Shown here piece by piece: positions 1 to 5,959 of a stretch of DNA of 8,806 bases. This DNA comes from an uncultured Prevotella sp. (GTDB lineage Bacteria; Bacteroidota; Bacteroidia; Bacteroidales; Bacteroidaceae). The notes under the pieces are model-generated. The model did no database searches. It worked only from the letters and a program-made list of their open reading frames with translations, and was not told where the DNA came from. The DNA lies in assembly GCA_945863825.1 (NCBI GenBank), contig CAMBBY010000026.1, positions 1 to 8,806 of the forward strand, read 5' to 3'. A program made the position numbers and the translations under genes. How positions within the stretch are numbered: the first letter of the stretch is position 1; every line of letters begins with the position of its first letter.

Positions 1-44
1 CACAAGGAGTATCGTCGGCAGCGTCAGATGTGTATAAGAGACAG
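1..44 (+). other. Nextera/Tn5 library adapter with i5 index (contamination)
   Basis: This is not genomic. Positions 12-44 match the Illumina Nextera read-1 transposase adapter exactly, including the 19-bp Tn5 mosaic end AGATGTGTATAAGAGACAG at 26-44. Positions 4-11 read AAGGAGTA, which is the i5 index known as S507/N507, and 1-3 continue into the flow-cell primer. The same sequence appears reverse-complemented at the other end of the window, so the contig carries untrimmed adapter on both sides. The apparent start codon at 28 lies inside the mosaic end and must not be used as the start of the first gene. Confidence 0.98.
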
Positions 45-45
45 G

Positions 46-339
46 GGTTATGCTCTTACACCTGCCTACGACCTGCTCTGTACCAAGATCGTAATGCCCG
101 AAGATACCGAGGAGCTCGCCCTGACACTGAACGGTAAGAAAAGAAAGATCCAAAAGTCTGATTTCATCAAAGTGATGAAAGCATCGGGACTAAACGACAA
201 GGTGATTGCCAACATCGCCAAGAAGTTCCGTCGTTCTATCGTGAAATGGATAGATCTGATAGAAGCCTCTTTCCTGCCGGAAAGCATGAAAAAAGAGTAT
301 AAGAAACTGATTCTCAGCAGAGTAATGGCATTGAGATAA
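46..339 (+). CDS. HipA-type serine/threonine kinase toxin, C-terminal fragment (5'-truncated)
   Basis: The last 97 codons of a HipA-like protein, cut at its 5' end by the contig edge. The first genomic codons read GYALTPAYDLLCTK, and the block L-T/A-P-A-Y-D-L-L is typical of the C-terminal part of HipA kinases. It is followed by a segment (LALTLNGKKRKIQKSDF) that Bacteroidota HipA proteins commonly carry, and then by a helical, Lys/Arg-rich tail. HipA proteins are kinase-fold toxins of type II toxin-antitoxin modules; the E. coli enzyme phosphorylates glutamyl-tRNA synthetase and induces dormancy. The ATP-binding and main catalytic parts, and any HipB-like antitoxin, would lie upstream and are not in the window, so neither activity nor pairing can be judged. 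The residues MCIRD that precede this in the open frame come from adapter. Transcription probably ends at the hairpin at 383-415. Confidence 0.8.
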   Translation, partial: GYALTPAYDLLCTKIVMPEDTEELALTLNGKKRKIQKSDFIKVMKASGLNDKVIANIAKKFRRSIVKWIDLIEASFLPESMKKEYKKLILSRVMALR

Positions 340-382
340 ATTAAAGAATTTGAGATAAATTGAAAAAATAAAAACAAAAAAA

Positions 383-415
383 GTGTATCAAAGTCTAACA
401 AACTCTTTGATACAC
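383..415. terminator. Bidirectional intrinsic terminator between convergent genes
   Basis: A perfect 11-bp inverted repeat, GTGTATCAAAG (383-393) and CTTTGATACAC (405-415), with an 11-nt loop. It is preceded by an A-rich tract (364-382) and followed by CTTTTTT (416-422), so it has a U-tract in both reading directions. It sits between the hipA-like gene, which stops at 339 on the plus strand, and the UPF0371 gene, which stops at 472 on the minus strand, and can serve both. Confidence 0.85.
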
Positions 416-424
416 CTTTTTTAT

Positions 425-472
425 ATCTTTATATAGCAAGATTGAGTAATCTTTATATCGTAAGATTGGGAT
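425..472. repeat. Two-copy 24-nt tandem repeat, each copy a small hairpin
   Basis: Unit 1 (425-448) and unit 2 (449-472) agree at 19 of 24 positions, with most differences near the ends. Each unit contains ATCTT, eight bases, then AAGAT (425-429/438-442 and 449-453/462-466), so each could fold into a short hairpin. On the minus strand the repeats lie directly behind the stop codon of the UPF0371 gene, ahead of the terminator, and so belong to its 3' untranslated region. No function is known to me; it may be a simple local duplication. Confidence 0.6.
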
Positions 473-1935
473 TACTTCTTCAATACAGGCTCGCAAGTCA
501 AGCCTACACCTAATTTTTTGAAGATACGCTGATCCACATCGCTCAGCATCACCGTGCAGTGAGCCTGACATCCACGAAGTTTAGGCAACTGCTCCAAAGC
601 TTTTCGGCAATTCTCATCATTCTCAGAGAGAACAGAGAGGGCTACAAGAACCTCATCTGTATGAAGACGAGGATTGCGACCGCCGAGATAACTGATCTTC
701 GTATGCTGAATAGGCTCAATCATAGACTGAGGAATCAGTTTCAGATTGTGATCAATACCAGCCAAATGTTTCATGACATTCAACAACAAGGCGGCACTAC
801 AACCTAACAACTCACTACTATGACCGCAGATGATGGTGCCATCCTCCAACTCAATAGCCGACGAAGTATGTCCCGTCTCCTTCTTATGATTCTTAGCAGC
901 AACAGTCACCTTACGGTAATCTGTAGAAATCTTAGCCTGATTGAAAAGCATCTGTATCTTGGCAATTTCTTCCTCATTACAAGCACCCAGAGCCAACTTG
1001 TTGGTAGCAGCATAATAGCGACGAACGATTTCATTCTTCGAAGCCTCGCAGCAAGCCTCATCATCAGAAATACAGAAACCTACCATATTCACACCCATAT
1101 CCGTAGGAGACTTGTATGGATTAGAACCATAGATACCCTCGAAGAGAGCATTGAGTACAGGATAAATCTCAACATCACGATTATAGTTGATAGCAATCTT
1201 ATTATATGCCTCCAGATGGAAAGGATCGATCATGTTGACATCATTGAGATCGGCAGTAGCTGCCTCGTATGCAATATTCACCGGATGCTTCAATGGAAGA
1301 TTCCAAACTGGGAAAGTTTCAAACTTGGCATATCCTGCACGCACACCACGCTTGTTCTCATTATACAACTGGCTGAGGCAAACAGCCATTTTGCCACTAC
1401 CAGGACCAGGAGCTGTCACGATAACCAGAGGGCGCTCAGTTTCTACATAATCATTCTTTCCGAAACCATCATCAGAAGCAATCAGGTTGACATCATGAGG
1501 ATAGCCCTCGATGAGATAATGACAGTAGGTTTTGATACCATCACGTTCCAAGCGCTGCTTGAAAGCTGTAGCAGCAGGCTGACCGTTGTAATGAGTAATC
1601 ACAACAGAACCCACCATAAAACCACGGTTTTGGAACTCGCCACGAAGACGGAGAACATCCTCATCATAAGTGATACCCAAGTCGGCACGCTTTTTATTCT
1701 TCTCAATGTCTGCAGCACTAATCACGATAACAATTTCAATGCTCTCGCTGATTTTCTGAAACATACGGAGCTTACTATCTGGCTGGAAACCAGGCAATAC
1801 GCGACTTGCATGATGGTCATCGAAAAGCTTTCCGCCTAATTCCAGATAGAGCTTTCCGTCAAACTGTGAGATTCTATCCTTGATATGCTCGGATTGAATC
1901 TTCAGATACTTCTCGTTATCGAATCCTATCTTCAT
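472..1935 (-). CDS. UPF0371 / DUF1846 family protein
   Basis: A full-length 487-residue protein, close to the usual size of about 490-505 for this family (Pfam DUF1846, UPF0371). Recognition rests on the N-terminus (KIGFDNEKYLKIQSEHIKDR), the segment H-Y-N-G-Q-P-A-A-T-A-F near 115-125, the nucleotide-loop-like APGPGSGKMA at 175-184 and the C-terminal block near 355-395 (GHTSSAIELEDGTII then LLGCSAALLLN). The protein is soluble, with no signal peptide or membrane helix. The biochemical role is not established as far as I know; the GPGSGK loop at 177-182 suggests phosphate or nucleotide binding, which is inference. The start at 1935 gives the family N-terminus. It has no Shine-Dalgarno sequence but an A-rich leader, and a well-formed Bacteroidota promoter lies about 50-80 bases upstream. 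It is divergent from the DUF486 gene and ends at the shared terminator. Confidence 0.92.
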   Translation of the reverse strand: MKIGFDNEKYLKIQSEHIKDRISQFDGKLYLELGGKLFDDHHASRVLPGFQPDSKLRMFQKISESIEIVIVISAADIEKNKKRADLGITYDEDVLRLRGEFQNRGFMVGSVVITHYNGQPAATAFKQRLERDGIKTYCHYLIEGYPHDVNLIASDDGFGKNDYVETERPLVIVTAPGPGSGKMAVCLSQLYNENKRGVRAGYAKFETFPVWNLPLKHPVNIAYEAATADLNDVNMIDPFHLEAYNKIAINYNRDVEIYPVLNALFEGIYGSNPYKSPTDMGVNMVGFCISDDEACCEASKNEIVRRYYAATNKLALGACNEEEIAKIQMLFNQAKISTDYRKVTVAAKNHKKETGHTSSAIELEDGTIICGHSSELLGCSAALLLNVMKHLAGIDHNLKLIPQSMIEPIQHTKISYLGGRNPRLHTDEVLVALSVLSENDENCRKALEQLPKLRGCQAHCTVMLSDVDQRIFKKLGVGLTCEPVLKK

Positions 1936-1985
1936 ATTCTTTTTACTGATATAACTAATTCTCTATTGATTGAATAAATCGAGTG

Positions 1986-2015
1986 CAAAAGTACAAAAAA
2001 CTATCGAAATATCAA
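1986..2015 (-). promoter_or_regulatory. Bacteroidota promoter driving the UPF0371 gene
   Basis: On the minus strand, TTG (2013-2015), a 19-nt spacer and TACTTTTG (1986-1993) match the Bacteroidota primary-sigma consensus TTG-N19-TAnnTTTG exactly. Transcription should start a few bases downstream, leaving a leader of roughly 45 nt before the ATG at 1935. The element forms one arm of a mirror-image arrangement with the divergent promoter. Confidence 0.75.
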
Positions 2016-2033
2016 AAAAAAATTGTACCTTTG
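2004..2033 (+). promoter_or_regulatory. Bacteroidota promoter driving the DUF486 gene
   Basis: TACCTTTG at 2026-2033 is an exact TAnnTTTG -7 element. At the expected 19-nt distance the -33 position reads TCG (2004-2006) instead of TTG, so the upstream half is imperfect. The start site would fall near 2040, giving a short A-rich leader of about 20 nt before the ATG at 2061. It overlaps the divergent promoter, so the two polymerases should compete for the same DNA. Confidence 0.6.
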
Positions 2034-2060
2034 CACACAAAAAAGTAAAAAACAACAAGA

Positions 2061-2432
2061 ATGATGAACGGAATTTATACAATTCTTCTATTGGTATTGA
2101 GCAACATATTCATGACGCTGGCATGGTATGGGCATCTCAAACTTCAGCAGACAGGTATAAGTAGCCATTGGCCACTCATTGGAGTTATCGCCTTCAGTTG
2201 GGCCATAGCCTTCTTTGAATATTGCTGTCAGGTACCCGCCAACCGTATCGGTTTTGTAGATAACGGAGGTCCTTTCAACCTCGTACAGCTCAAGGTCATA
2301 CAGGAATGCGTTTCTCTCATCATTTTTGCGATCATCGCTAATATCCTCTTTCAGGGTCAAGGTCTGCACTGGAATCATGCTGCTGCATTTATCTGTCTCA
2401 TCGCTGCAGTTTATTTTGTATTCATGAAATAG
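2061..2432 (+). CDS. DUF486 (DMT-superfamily-like) small membrane protein
   Basis: A 123-residue, very hydrophobic protein with four predicted transmembrane segments, at about 5-24, 38-57, 78-98 and 104-121. The conserved core F-F-E-Y-C-C-Q-V-P-A-N-R-I-G-F (52-66), followed by G-G-P-F and Q-L-K-V-I-Q-E (75-81), is the signature of the DUF486 family, placed in the drug/metabolite transporter superfamily. Its length matches the family, whose members have about half the helices of a full DMT permease and presumably act as dimers in the inner membrane. The substrate is unknown. The start is either ATG at 2061 or the next codon at 2064; there is no Shine-Dalgarno sequence. It is transcribed away from the UPF0371 gene. 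metY follows after 117 bases on the same strand with no clear terminator between, so read-through into metY is possible. Confidence 0.88.
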   Translation: MMNGIYTILLLVLSNIFMTLAWYGHLKLQQTGISSHWPLIGVIAFSWAIAFFEYCCQVPANRIGFVDNGGPFNLVQLKVIQECVSLIIFAIIANILFQGQGLHWNHAAAFICLIAAVYFVFMK

Positions 2433-2473
2433 AATAAACCACAGATTATCAAGGTATTACAAGATATCTATTA

Positions 2474-2516
2474 AAGGAATGCAAAGAGGATAATGAGCGT
2501 CATTAAGGAATGTAAA
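2474..2516 (+). promoter_or_regulatory. Direct repeats and a palindrome in the metY leader (possible operator)
   Basis: AAGGAATGCAAA (2474-2485) and AAGGAATGTAAA (2505-2516) are 11/12 identical and 31 bp apart, about three helical turns. Between them lies the palindrome TAATGA-GCG-TCATTA (2491-2505). The whole arrangement sits 34-76 bases before the metY start. The spacing suits binding by a protein on one face of the helix, but no regulator is identified. I see no TAnnTTTG element in 2433-2549 and nothing resembling the conserved core of a SAM riboswitch. Confidence 0.3.
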
Positions 2517-2549
2517 TATAGAAATACAACATTAAAAATATAACCGACA

Positions 2550-3833
2550 ATGGAAAAGAAATTACGTACAGCTTCCATCTGTGTACAGGGAGGCTATCAG
2601 CCAAAGAATGGTGAGCCTATTGAAGTGCCTATCATTCAGAGTACAACATTTAAGTATGACAATTCTGAAGAGATGGCTATGCTCTTCGATCTTAAGAAAG
2701 AAGGATATTTCTATACCCGTCTCCAGAACCCTACCAATGATGCTGTTGCGCAGAAAATAGCACAGCTTGAAGGTGGCGTGGGTGCTGTGCTGACAAGTAG
2801 CGGTCAGGCTGCCAACTTCTATGCCGTTTTCAATATCTGCGAAGCTGGCGACCATATCGTGACTTCCAATGAGATTTATGGTGGCACCTTCAATCTCTTC
2901 GGTGTAACACTCAAGAAACTCGGCATAGAATGCACCTTCGTCAATCCCAACGACAGCGAGGAAGAAATCCAGAAAGCATTCCGTCCTAACACCAAGGTTG
3001 TCTTCGGCGAAACCATCAGCAACCCTGGATGTGCCGTTCTTGATATCGAGAAGTTTGCCCGCATCGCCCACAAAAATGGTGTTCCACTGATTGTTGACAA
3101 TACTTTTGCCACTCCTATCAATTGCCGTCCTTTTGAATGGGGAGCTGACATCGTAACTCATTCTACCACCAAGTATATGGATGGAACTGCATCTCAGGTG
3201 GGTGGTGTAGTAGTAGATAGTGGTAACTTCGACTGGATGGCGAATGCTGAAAAGTTCCCTGGTCTTTGCACACCAGATGACAGCTATCACGGTTTGACAT
3301 ACGTGAAAGCATTTGGCAAGATGGGTTATACCACTAAACTTGTAGCCCAACTGATGCGCGATCTCGGTAGTATCCCTGCCCCAATGAACTCATTCATCCT
3401 CAACTTAGGTTTGCAGAGTCTGCATCTGCGTATGCGCCAGCACTGTGAGAATGCTCAAAAGGTGGCAGAATTCCTGCACAACGACCCTCGCGTAGCTTGG
3501 GTTCATTACAGTGGACTGAAAGACGATACCTATTACGAACTTGCTCAGAAATACATGCCAAATGGTACCTGCGGTGTCATCGCCTTTGGTTTGAAGGGTG
3601 ACCGTGAAACAGCTATCAAGTTCATGGATTCGCTCGATATGATCAACATCGTGACTCATGTAGCGGATGCCCGCACCTGCGTACTCCATCCAGCCAGTCA
3701 TACCCACCGCCAATTGACAGATGAGCAGTTGAAAGAAGCTGGCGTAGCTCCAGACTTGATCCGTCTCTCAGTAGGTATTGAAGATGTGGAGGATATTCTG
3801 GATGATATCAAGCAGGCACTGGACAAGATATAA
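2550..3833 (+). CDS. metY: O-acetylhomoserine sulfhydrylase (aminocarboxypropyltransferase)
   Basis: A complete 427-residue PLP enzyme of the Cys/Met metabolism family. It joins O-acetyl-L-homoserine and sulfide to give L-homocysteine and acetate in the cytoplasm, the direct sulfhydrylation route to methionine. Visible motifs are YTRLQNPT at 55-62 (phosphate-contacting Tyr and Arg), SSGQAAN at 83-89, the pyridine-nitrogen Asp183 in IVDNTFATP, Lys208 in HSTTKYMDG as the PLP Schiff-base lysine, and R-L-S-V-G-I-E near the C-terminus. The length of about 425 and the insertions favour MetY over the shorter cystathionine gamma-synthase and lyase (about 380-400), though a neighbouring activity in the family cannot be excluded by eye. 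The ATG at 2550 gives the normal MEKKLRTASICVQGGY start. No partner gene of methionine synthesis is adjacent, so it appears as a stand-alone unit. Confidence 0.93.
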   Translation: MEKKLRTASICVQGGYQPKNGEPIEVPIIQSTTFKYDNSEEMAMLFDLKKEGYFYTRLQNPTNDAVAQKIAQLEGGVGAVLTSSGQAANFYAVFNICEAGDHIVTSNEIYGGTFNLFGVTLKKLGIECTFVNPNDSEEEIQKAFRPNTKVVFGETISNPGCAVLDIEKFARIAHKNGVPLIVDNTFATPINCRPFEWGADIVTHSTTKYMDGTASQVGGVVVDSGNFDWMANAEKFPGLCTPDDSYHGLTYVKAFGKMGYTTKLVAQLMRDLGSIPAPMNSFILNLGLQSLHLRMRQHCENAQKVAEFLHNDPRVAWVHYSGLKDDTYYELAQKYMPNGTCGVIAFGLKGDRETAIKFMDSLDMINIVTHVADARTCVLHPASHTHRQLTDEQLKEAGVAPDLIRLSVGIEDVEDILDDIKQALDKI

Positions 3834-3897
3834 TCCAAGCACACCCTATAATGATGCTTAATTCATAAGACAGACAAGCATTTCCTATGAGGTTTCG

Positions 3898-3945
3898 ATG
3901 AAAAAGAAACTCTTGGTCTTTTTCTACGTTCTGTCCTATCCATGA
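3898..3945 (+). other. Tiny open frame (15 codons), leader-peptide-like, unproven
   Basis: ATG at 3898 opens MKKKLLVFFYVLSYP, ending at TGA 3943-3945. GAGG at 3889-3892 stands five bases before it, one of the few Shine-Dalgarno-like sequences in the window. The stop lies 11 bases before the strong hairpin at 3957, and bases 3936-3944 can pair with that hairpin's loop (3975-3983). This is the general layout of a leader peptide with an attenuator, but it could also be chance or the remains of a signal-peptide coding start. I see no promoter immediately upstream. Confidence 0.2.
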
Positions 3946-3956
3946 TAGCCCTCGAC

Positions 3957-4000
3957 GGCTCATGGGAGATTGTCCGTGGATAGACAATCTCTCATGAGCC
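3957..4000 (+). terminator. Strong hairpin downstream of metY (probable terminator)
   Basis: Two 18-nt arms, 3957-3974 (GGCTCATGGGAGATTGTC) and 3983-4000 (GACAATCTCTCATGAGCC), pair at 17 of 18 positions, the exception being a G-U wobble, around an 8-nt loop. It is by far the most stable stem in the window. It is followed by ACTTTTCTTT, an interrupted U-tract, so termination may be partial. It lies 123 bases after the metY stop and 132 before the next gene. Confidence 0.55.
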
Positions 4001-4032
4001 ACTTTTCTTTGCACAAAAGTACAAAGAAAAGT
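4001..4032. repeat. Perfect 11-bp inverted repeat abutting the hairpin
   Basis: ACTTTTCTTTG (4001-4011) and CAAAGAAAAGT (4022-4032) are exact reverse complements around a 10-nt loop. The left arm begins at the base directly after the hairpin at 3957-4000, so it also supplies that hairpin's pyrimidine tail. The right half contains CAAAAGTACAAA (4014-4025), which also occurs at 1986-1997 in the UPF0371 promoter; its reverse complement carries a TACTTTTG -7 box, but no matching TTG lies at the right distance here. It could be an intergenic repeat family of this genome. Confidence 0.6.
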
Positions 4033-4073
4033 GAATCATGGTAAAATGTTTAACATATCTTTTGAAGAGTTTC

Positions 4074-4104
4074 TTGTTCTTTCGGAAAATTATCCTTATT
4101 TTTG
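4074..4104 (+). promoter_or_regulatory. Bacteroidota promoter for the AAA/PD-(D/E)XK gene
   Basis: TTG at 4074-4076, a 20-nt spacer and TATTTTTG at 4097-4104 match the TTG-N19-21-TAnnTTTG consensus. The start site should fall near 4110, leaving a leader of about 20 nt. AAGGTG at 4120-4125 stands about seven bases before the ATG at 4133 and can act as a ribosome-binding site. The gene therefore has its own promoter downstream of the hairpins. Confidence 0.7.
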
Positions 4105-4132
4105 CAGAACAATATAAAAAAGGTGTAAAAAT

Positions 4133-5908
4133 ATGGTAGAGAATCAATCAACGAGCATTCGAAAATATCCCAAGCGCATCCCTTACGGCATGATGAACTT
4201 CAAAGCCGTCATCGAGGATGACTGCTACTATGTCGACAAGACTCCATTCGTGGAAAAAATTGAAAGAGCCAACAAGTTCTTCTTCTACCTCCACCCTCGC
4301 CGATTCGGCAAGAGCCTTACTCTCTCCATGCTTGAGCATTACTACGATATCAATCGAGCAAACATCTTCGACAAGCTCTTCGGGCATCTCTATATCGGTC
4401 AACATCCCACACCCGAGCACAACAAATATCTTGTCATCAAGCTCAACTTTGCAATAGTAAATGCAGAACTAAATGACTATAAAAAGGGATTAGACGACCA
4501 TTGTCACATAGCCTTTAATTTTTTCTGCGATGTATATGCGCAATATTTACCGAAAGGCATCAAAGAAGGTATGAACCAACTGGATGGTGCGGTCAAGCAA
4601 CTGAACTTTCTGTGCCGTGAATGCGAGAAGACCAATGCCAAGGTGTTCCTCTTCATCGACGAATACGACCATTTCACCAACAAGATTCTTGCTGAGCCAA
4701 ACTGTCTGGACAAATATCGCAAAGAGACTCATGGCGAGGGATACTTGCGCACTTTCTTCGACACGATCAAGGCTGGTACGGATTCTACCATCGCCCGTGT
4801 ATTCGTGACAGGAGTCAGCCCTGTCACATTAGACGACCTGACCAGTGGATTCAACATCGGCACCAACTACACTCTGAGTGCCCAATTCAATGAACTGACG
4901 GGATTCACGGAGAAAGAAGTGCGTGACATGCTCGAATACTACTCCACCCAATATGAGTTCAACCATACCATCGATGAGTTGATAACCATCATGAAGCCAT
5001 GGTACGACAACTATTGCTTTGCACTCAAGAAGTACGGCAAAGTGACGATGTACAACTCCAACATGGTGCTTTACTTCATCGACAATTATGTGAACAATGA
5101 TTGTGAGGTGCCCGACCACATGATAGACGAAAACATCCGTACCGACTACAACAAGCTCCGCATGCTCATCCGCAGAGACAAGGAGTTTGCCCACGATGCC
5201 TCTATCATCCAGCAACTGGTGCAGCAAGGTTACATCACAGGCGAACTCAAGTCGGGATTTCCTGCCGAGCTGATAGGCAATCCCGACAATTTCGTCAGCC
5301 TATTGTTTTACTTCGGAATGATCACCATCAACGGCACGCTTGAAGGAAAGACCAAATTTATTATTCCAAACGAGGTTGTGCGCGAGCAGCTATTTACTTA
5401 TCTGCTCGATACCTACAAAGAAAATGACCTCTCATTCGACAGCTACGAAAAGAATGAGTTGGCAAGCCATCTTGCTTATCGTGGAGAATGGAAGGCATAC
5501 TTCCAGTACATTGCCGACAGCCTGCATAAATACGCCTCCCAGCGAGACCATCAGAAAGGGGAGTATTTTGTGCATGGCTTCACGCTTGCCATGACTTGCC
5601 AAAATCAGTACTATCGTCCTATCTCCGAAAAAGATACTCAGGAAGGATATGCTGACATCTTCCTATGTCCGCTGCTCGACATCTATAGCGACATGACCCA
5701 CTCTTATATTGTGGAACTCAAGTACGCCAAATCGAAAGATACTGACGCACACATCCAACAGCTTTTCAAAGAAGCCGAGGTTCAAGTGAACCGCTACGCT
5801 CAAAGCGAAGTGGTCACTTCCGCCGTGAAGACCACCCAACTTCACAAGATTGTCGTCATTTACAGAGGTACTGAGATGGTGGTGTGCGAAGAAGTTAATA
5901 ATCAATAA
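4133..5908 (+). CDS. AAA-ATPase-like / PD-(D/E)XK nuclease-superfamily protein
   Basis: A complete 591-residue protein of the family that joins an AAA-ATPase-like domain (Pfam PF09820) to a C-terminal PD-(D/E)XK domain (PF08011). The N-terminus has the family signature IPYGMMNFKAVIEDDCYYVDKTPFVEKIE (16-44). HPRRFGKS (54-61) is the Walker A-like loop, VFLFIDEYD (171-179) the Walker B with Asp176/Glu177, and VSPVTLDDLTSGFN (228-241) a conserved family block. The C-terminal nuclease-like core is ADIF with Asp508, then VELKY with Glu528 and Lys530, spacing D-X19-E-X-K, so the catalytic set looks intact. It has no signal peptide and should be cytoplasmic. The family is present in many copies in Bacteroidota and some Firmicutes and Fusobacteria; its biological role is not established. 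A defence or mobile-DNA role is inference only. It has its own promoter and no obvious partner. Confidence 0.93.
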   Translation: MVENQSTSIRKYPKRIPYGMMNFKAVIEDDCYYVDKTPFVEKIERANKFFFYLHPRRFGKSLTLSMLEHYYDINRANIFDKLFGHLYIGQHPTPEHNKYLVIKLNFAIVNAELNDYKKGLDDHCHIAFNFFCDVYAQYLPKGIKEGMNQLDGAVKQLNFLCRECEKTNAKVFLFIDEYDHFTNKILAEPNCLDKYRKETHGEGYLRTFFDTIKAGTDSTIARVFVTGVSPVTLDDLTSGFNIGTNYTLSAQFNELTGFTEKEVRDMLEYYSTQYEFNHTIDELITIMKPWYDNYCFALKKYGKVTMYNSNMVLYFIDNYVNNDCEVPDHMIDENIRTDYNKLRMLIRRDKEFAHDASIIQQLVQQGYITGELKSGFPAELIGNPDNFVSLLFYFGMITINGTLEGKTKFIIPNEVVREQLFTYLLDTYKENDLSFDSYEKNELASHLAYRGEWKAYFQYIADSLHKYASQRDHQKGEYFVHGFTLAMTCQNQYYRPISEKDTQEGYADIFLCPLLDIYSDMTHSYIVELKYAKSKDTDAHIQQLFKEAEVQVNRYAQSEVVTSAVKTTQLHKIVVIYRGTEMVVCEEVNNQ

Positions 5909-5959
5909 CTCCCATTTACATTTTCTCTCTTCACCCAGCCATATTCAAATAGGAATAAG

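Larger units (their letters stand above)
3834..4132. other. 299-base intergenic region rich in inverted repeats
   Basis: No convincing gene lies here. From left to right it holds: ATGCTT/AAGCAT (3854-3859 and 3876-3881), a weak 6-bp stem; a tiny open frame at 3898-3945; an AT-rich 8-bp stem GAAAAAGA/TCTTTTTC (3900-3907 and 3917-3924); the strong 18-bp hairpin at 3957-4000; the perfect palindrome at 4001-4032; and a promoter at 4074-4104 feeding the gene at 4133. The hairpins are the likely 3' end of the metY transcript. Confidence 0.7.

Noticed and set aside
28..45. ATG start for the first gene at 28
   Set aside because: It lies in the Tn5 mosaic end of the sequencing adapter; the residues MCIRD are artefacts and the real start is off the contig.
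1..339. Toxin-antitoxin module
   Set aside because: Only the C-terminal part of a HipA-like protein is present; no antitoxin or catalytic core is in the window, so a working module cannot be claimed.
820..1839. Long open frame (339 codons) on the plus strand opposite the UPF0371 gene
   Set aside because: It is fully antisense to a well-recognised conserved protein, its translation resembles no family I know, and it has no promoter or leader. It is a shadow of the codon pattern.
2433..2549. SAM riboswitch before metY
   Set aside because: I find neither the conserved AGAGxGGxGGA-like core nor the stem arrangement, and the leader is only 117 bases between genes and AT-rich.
2562..3350. Open frame of 262 codons on the minus strand within metY
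   Set aside because: It is antisense to an unmistakable PLP enzyme, with no start signals and no family resemblance.
3900..3924. GAAAAAGA/TCTTTTTC stem as the metY terminator
   Set aside because: An A-T-rich stem with a nine-base loop and no U-tract after it; the G+C-richer hairpin at 3957-4000 is a better candidate.
3808..4014. Minus-strand 68-codon frame in the metY 3' region, starting near a TACTTTTG box at 4014-4021
   Set aside because: It needs a GTG start, overlaps the metY end and the hairpin, has no TTG at the proper distance from the box, and its translation looks random.
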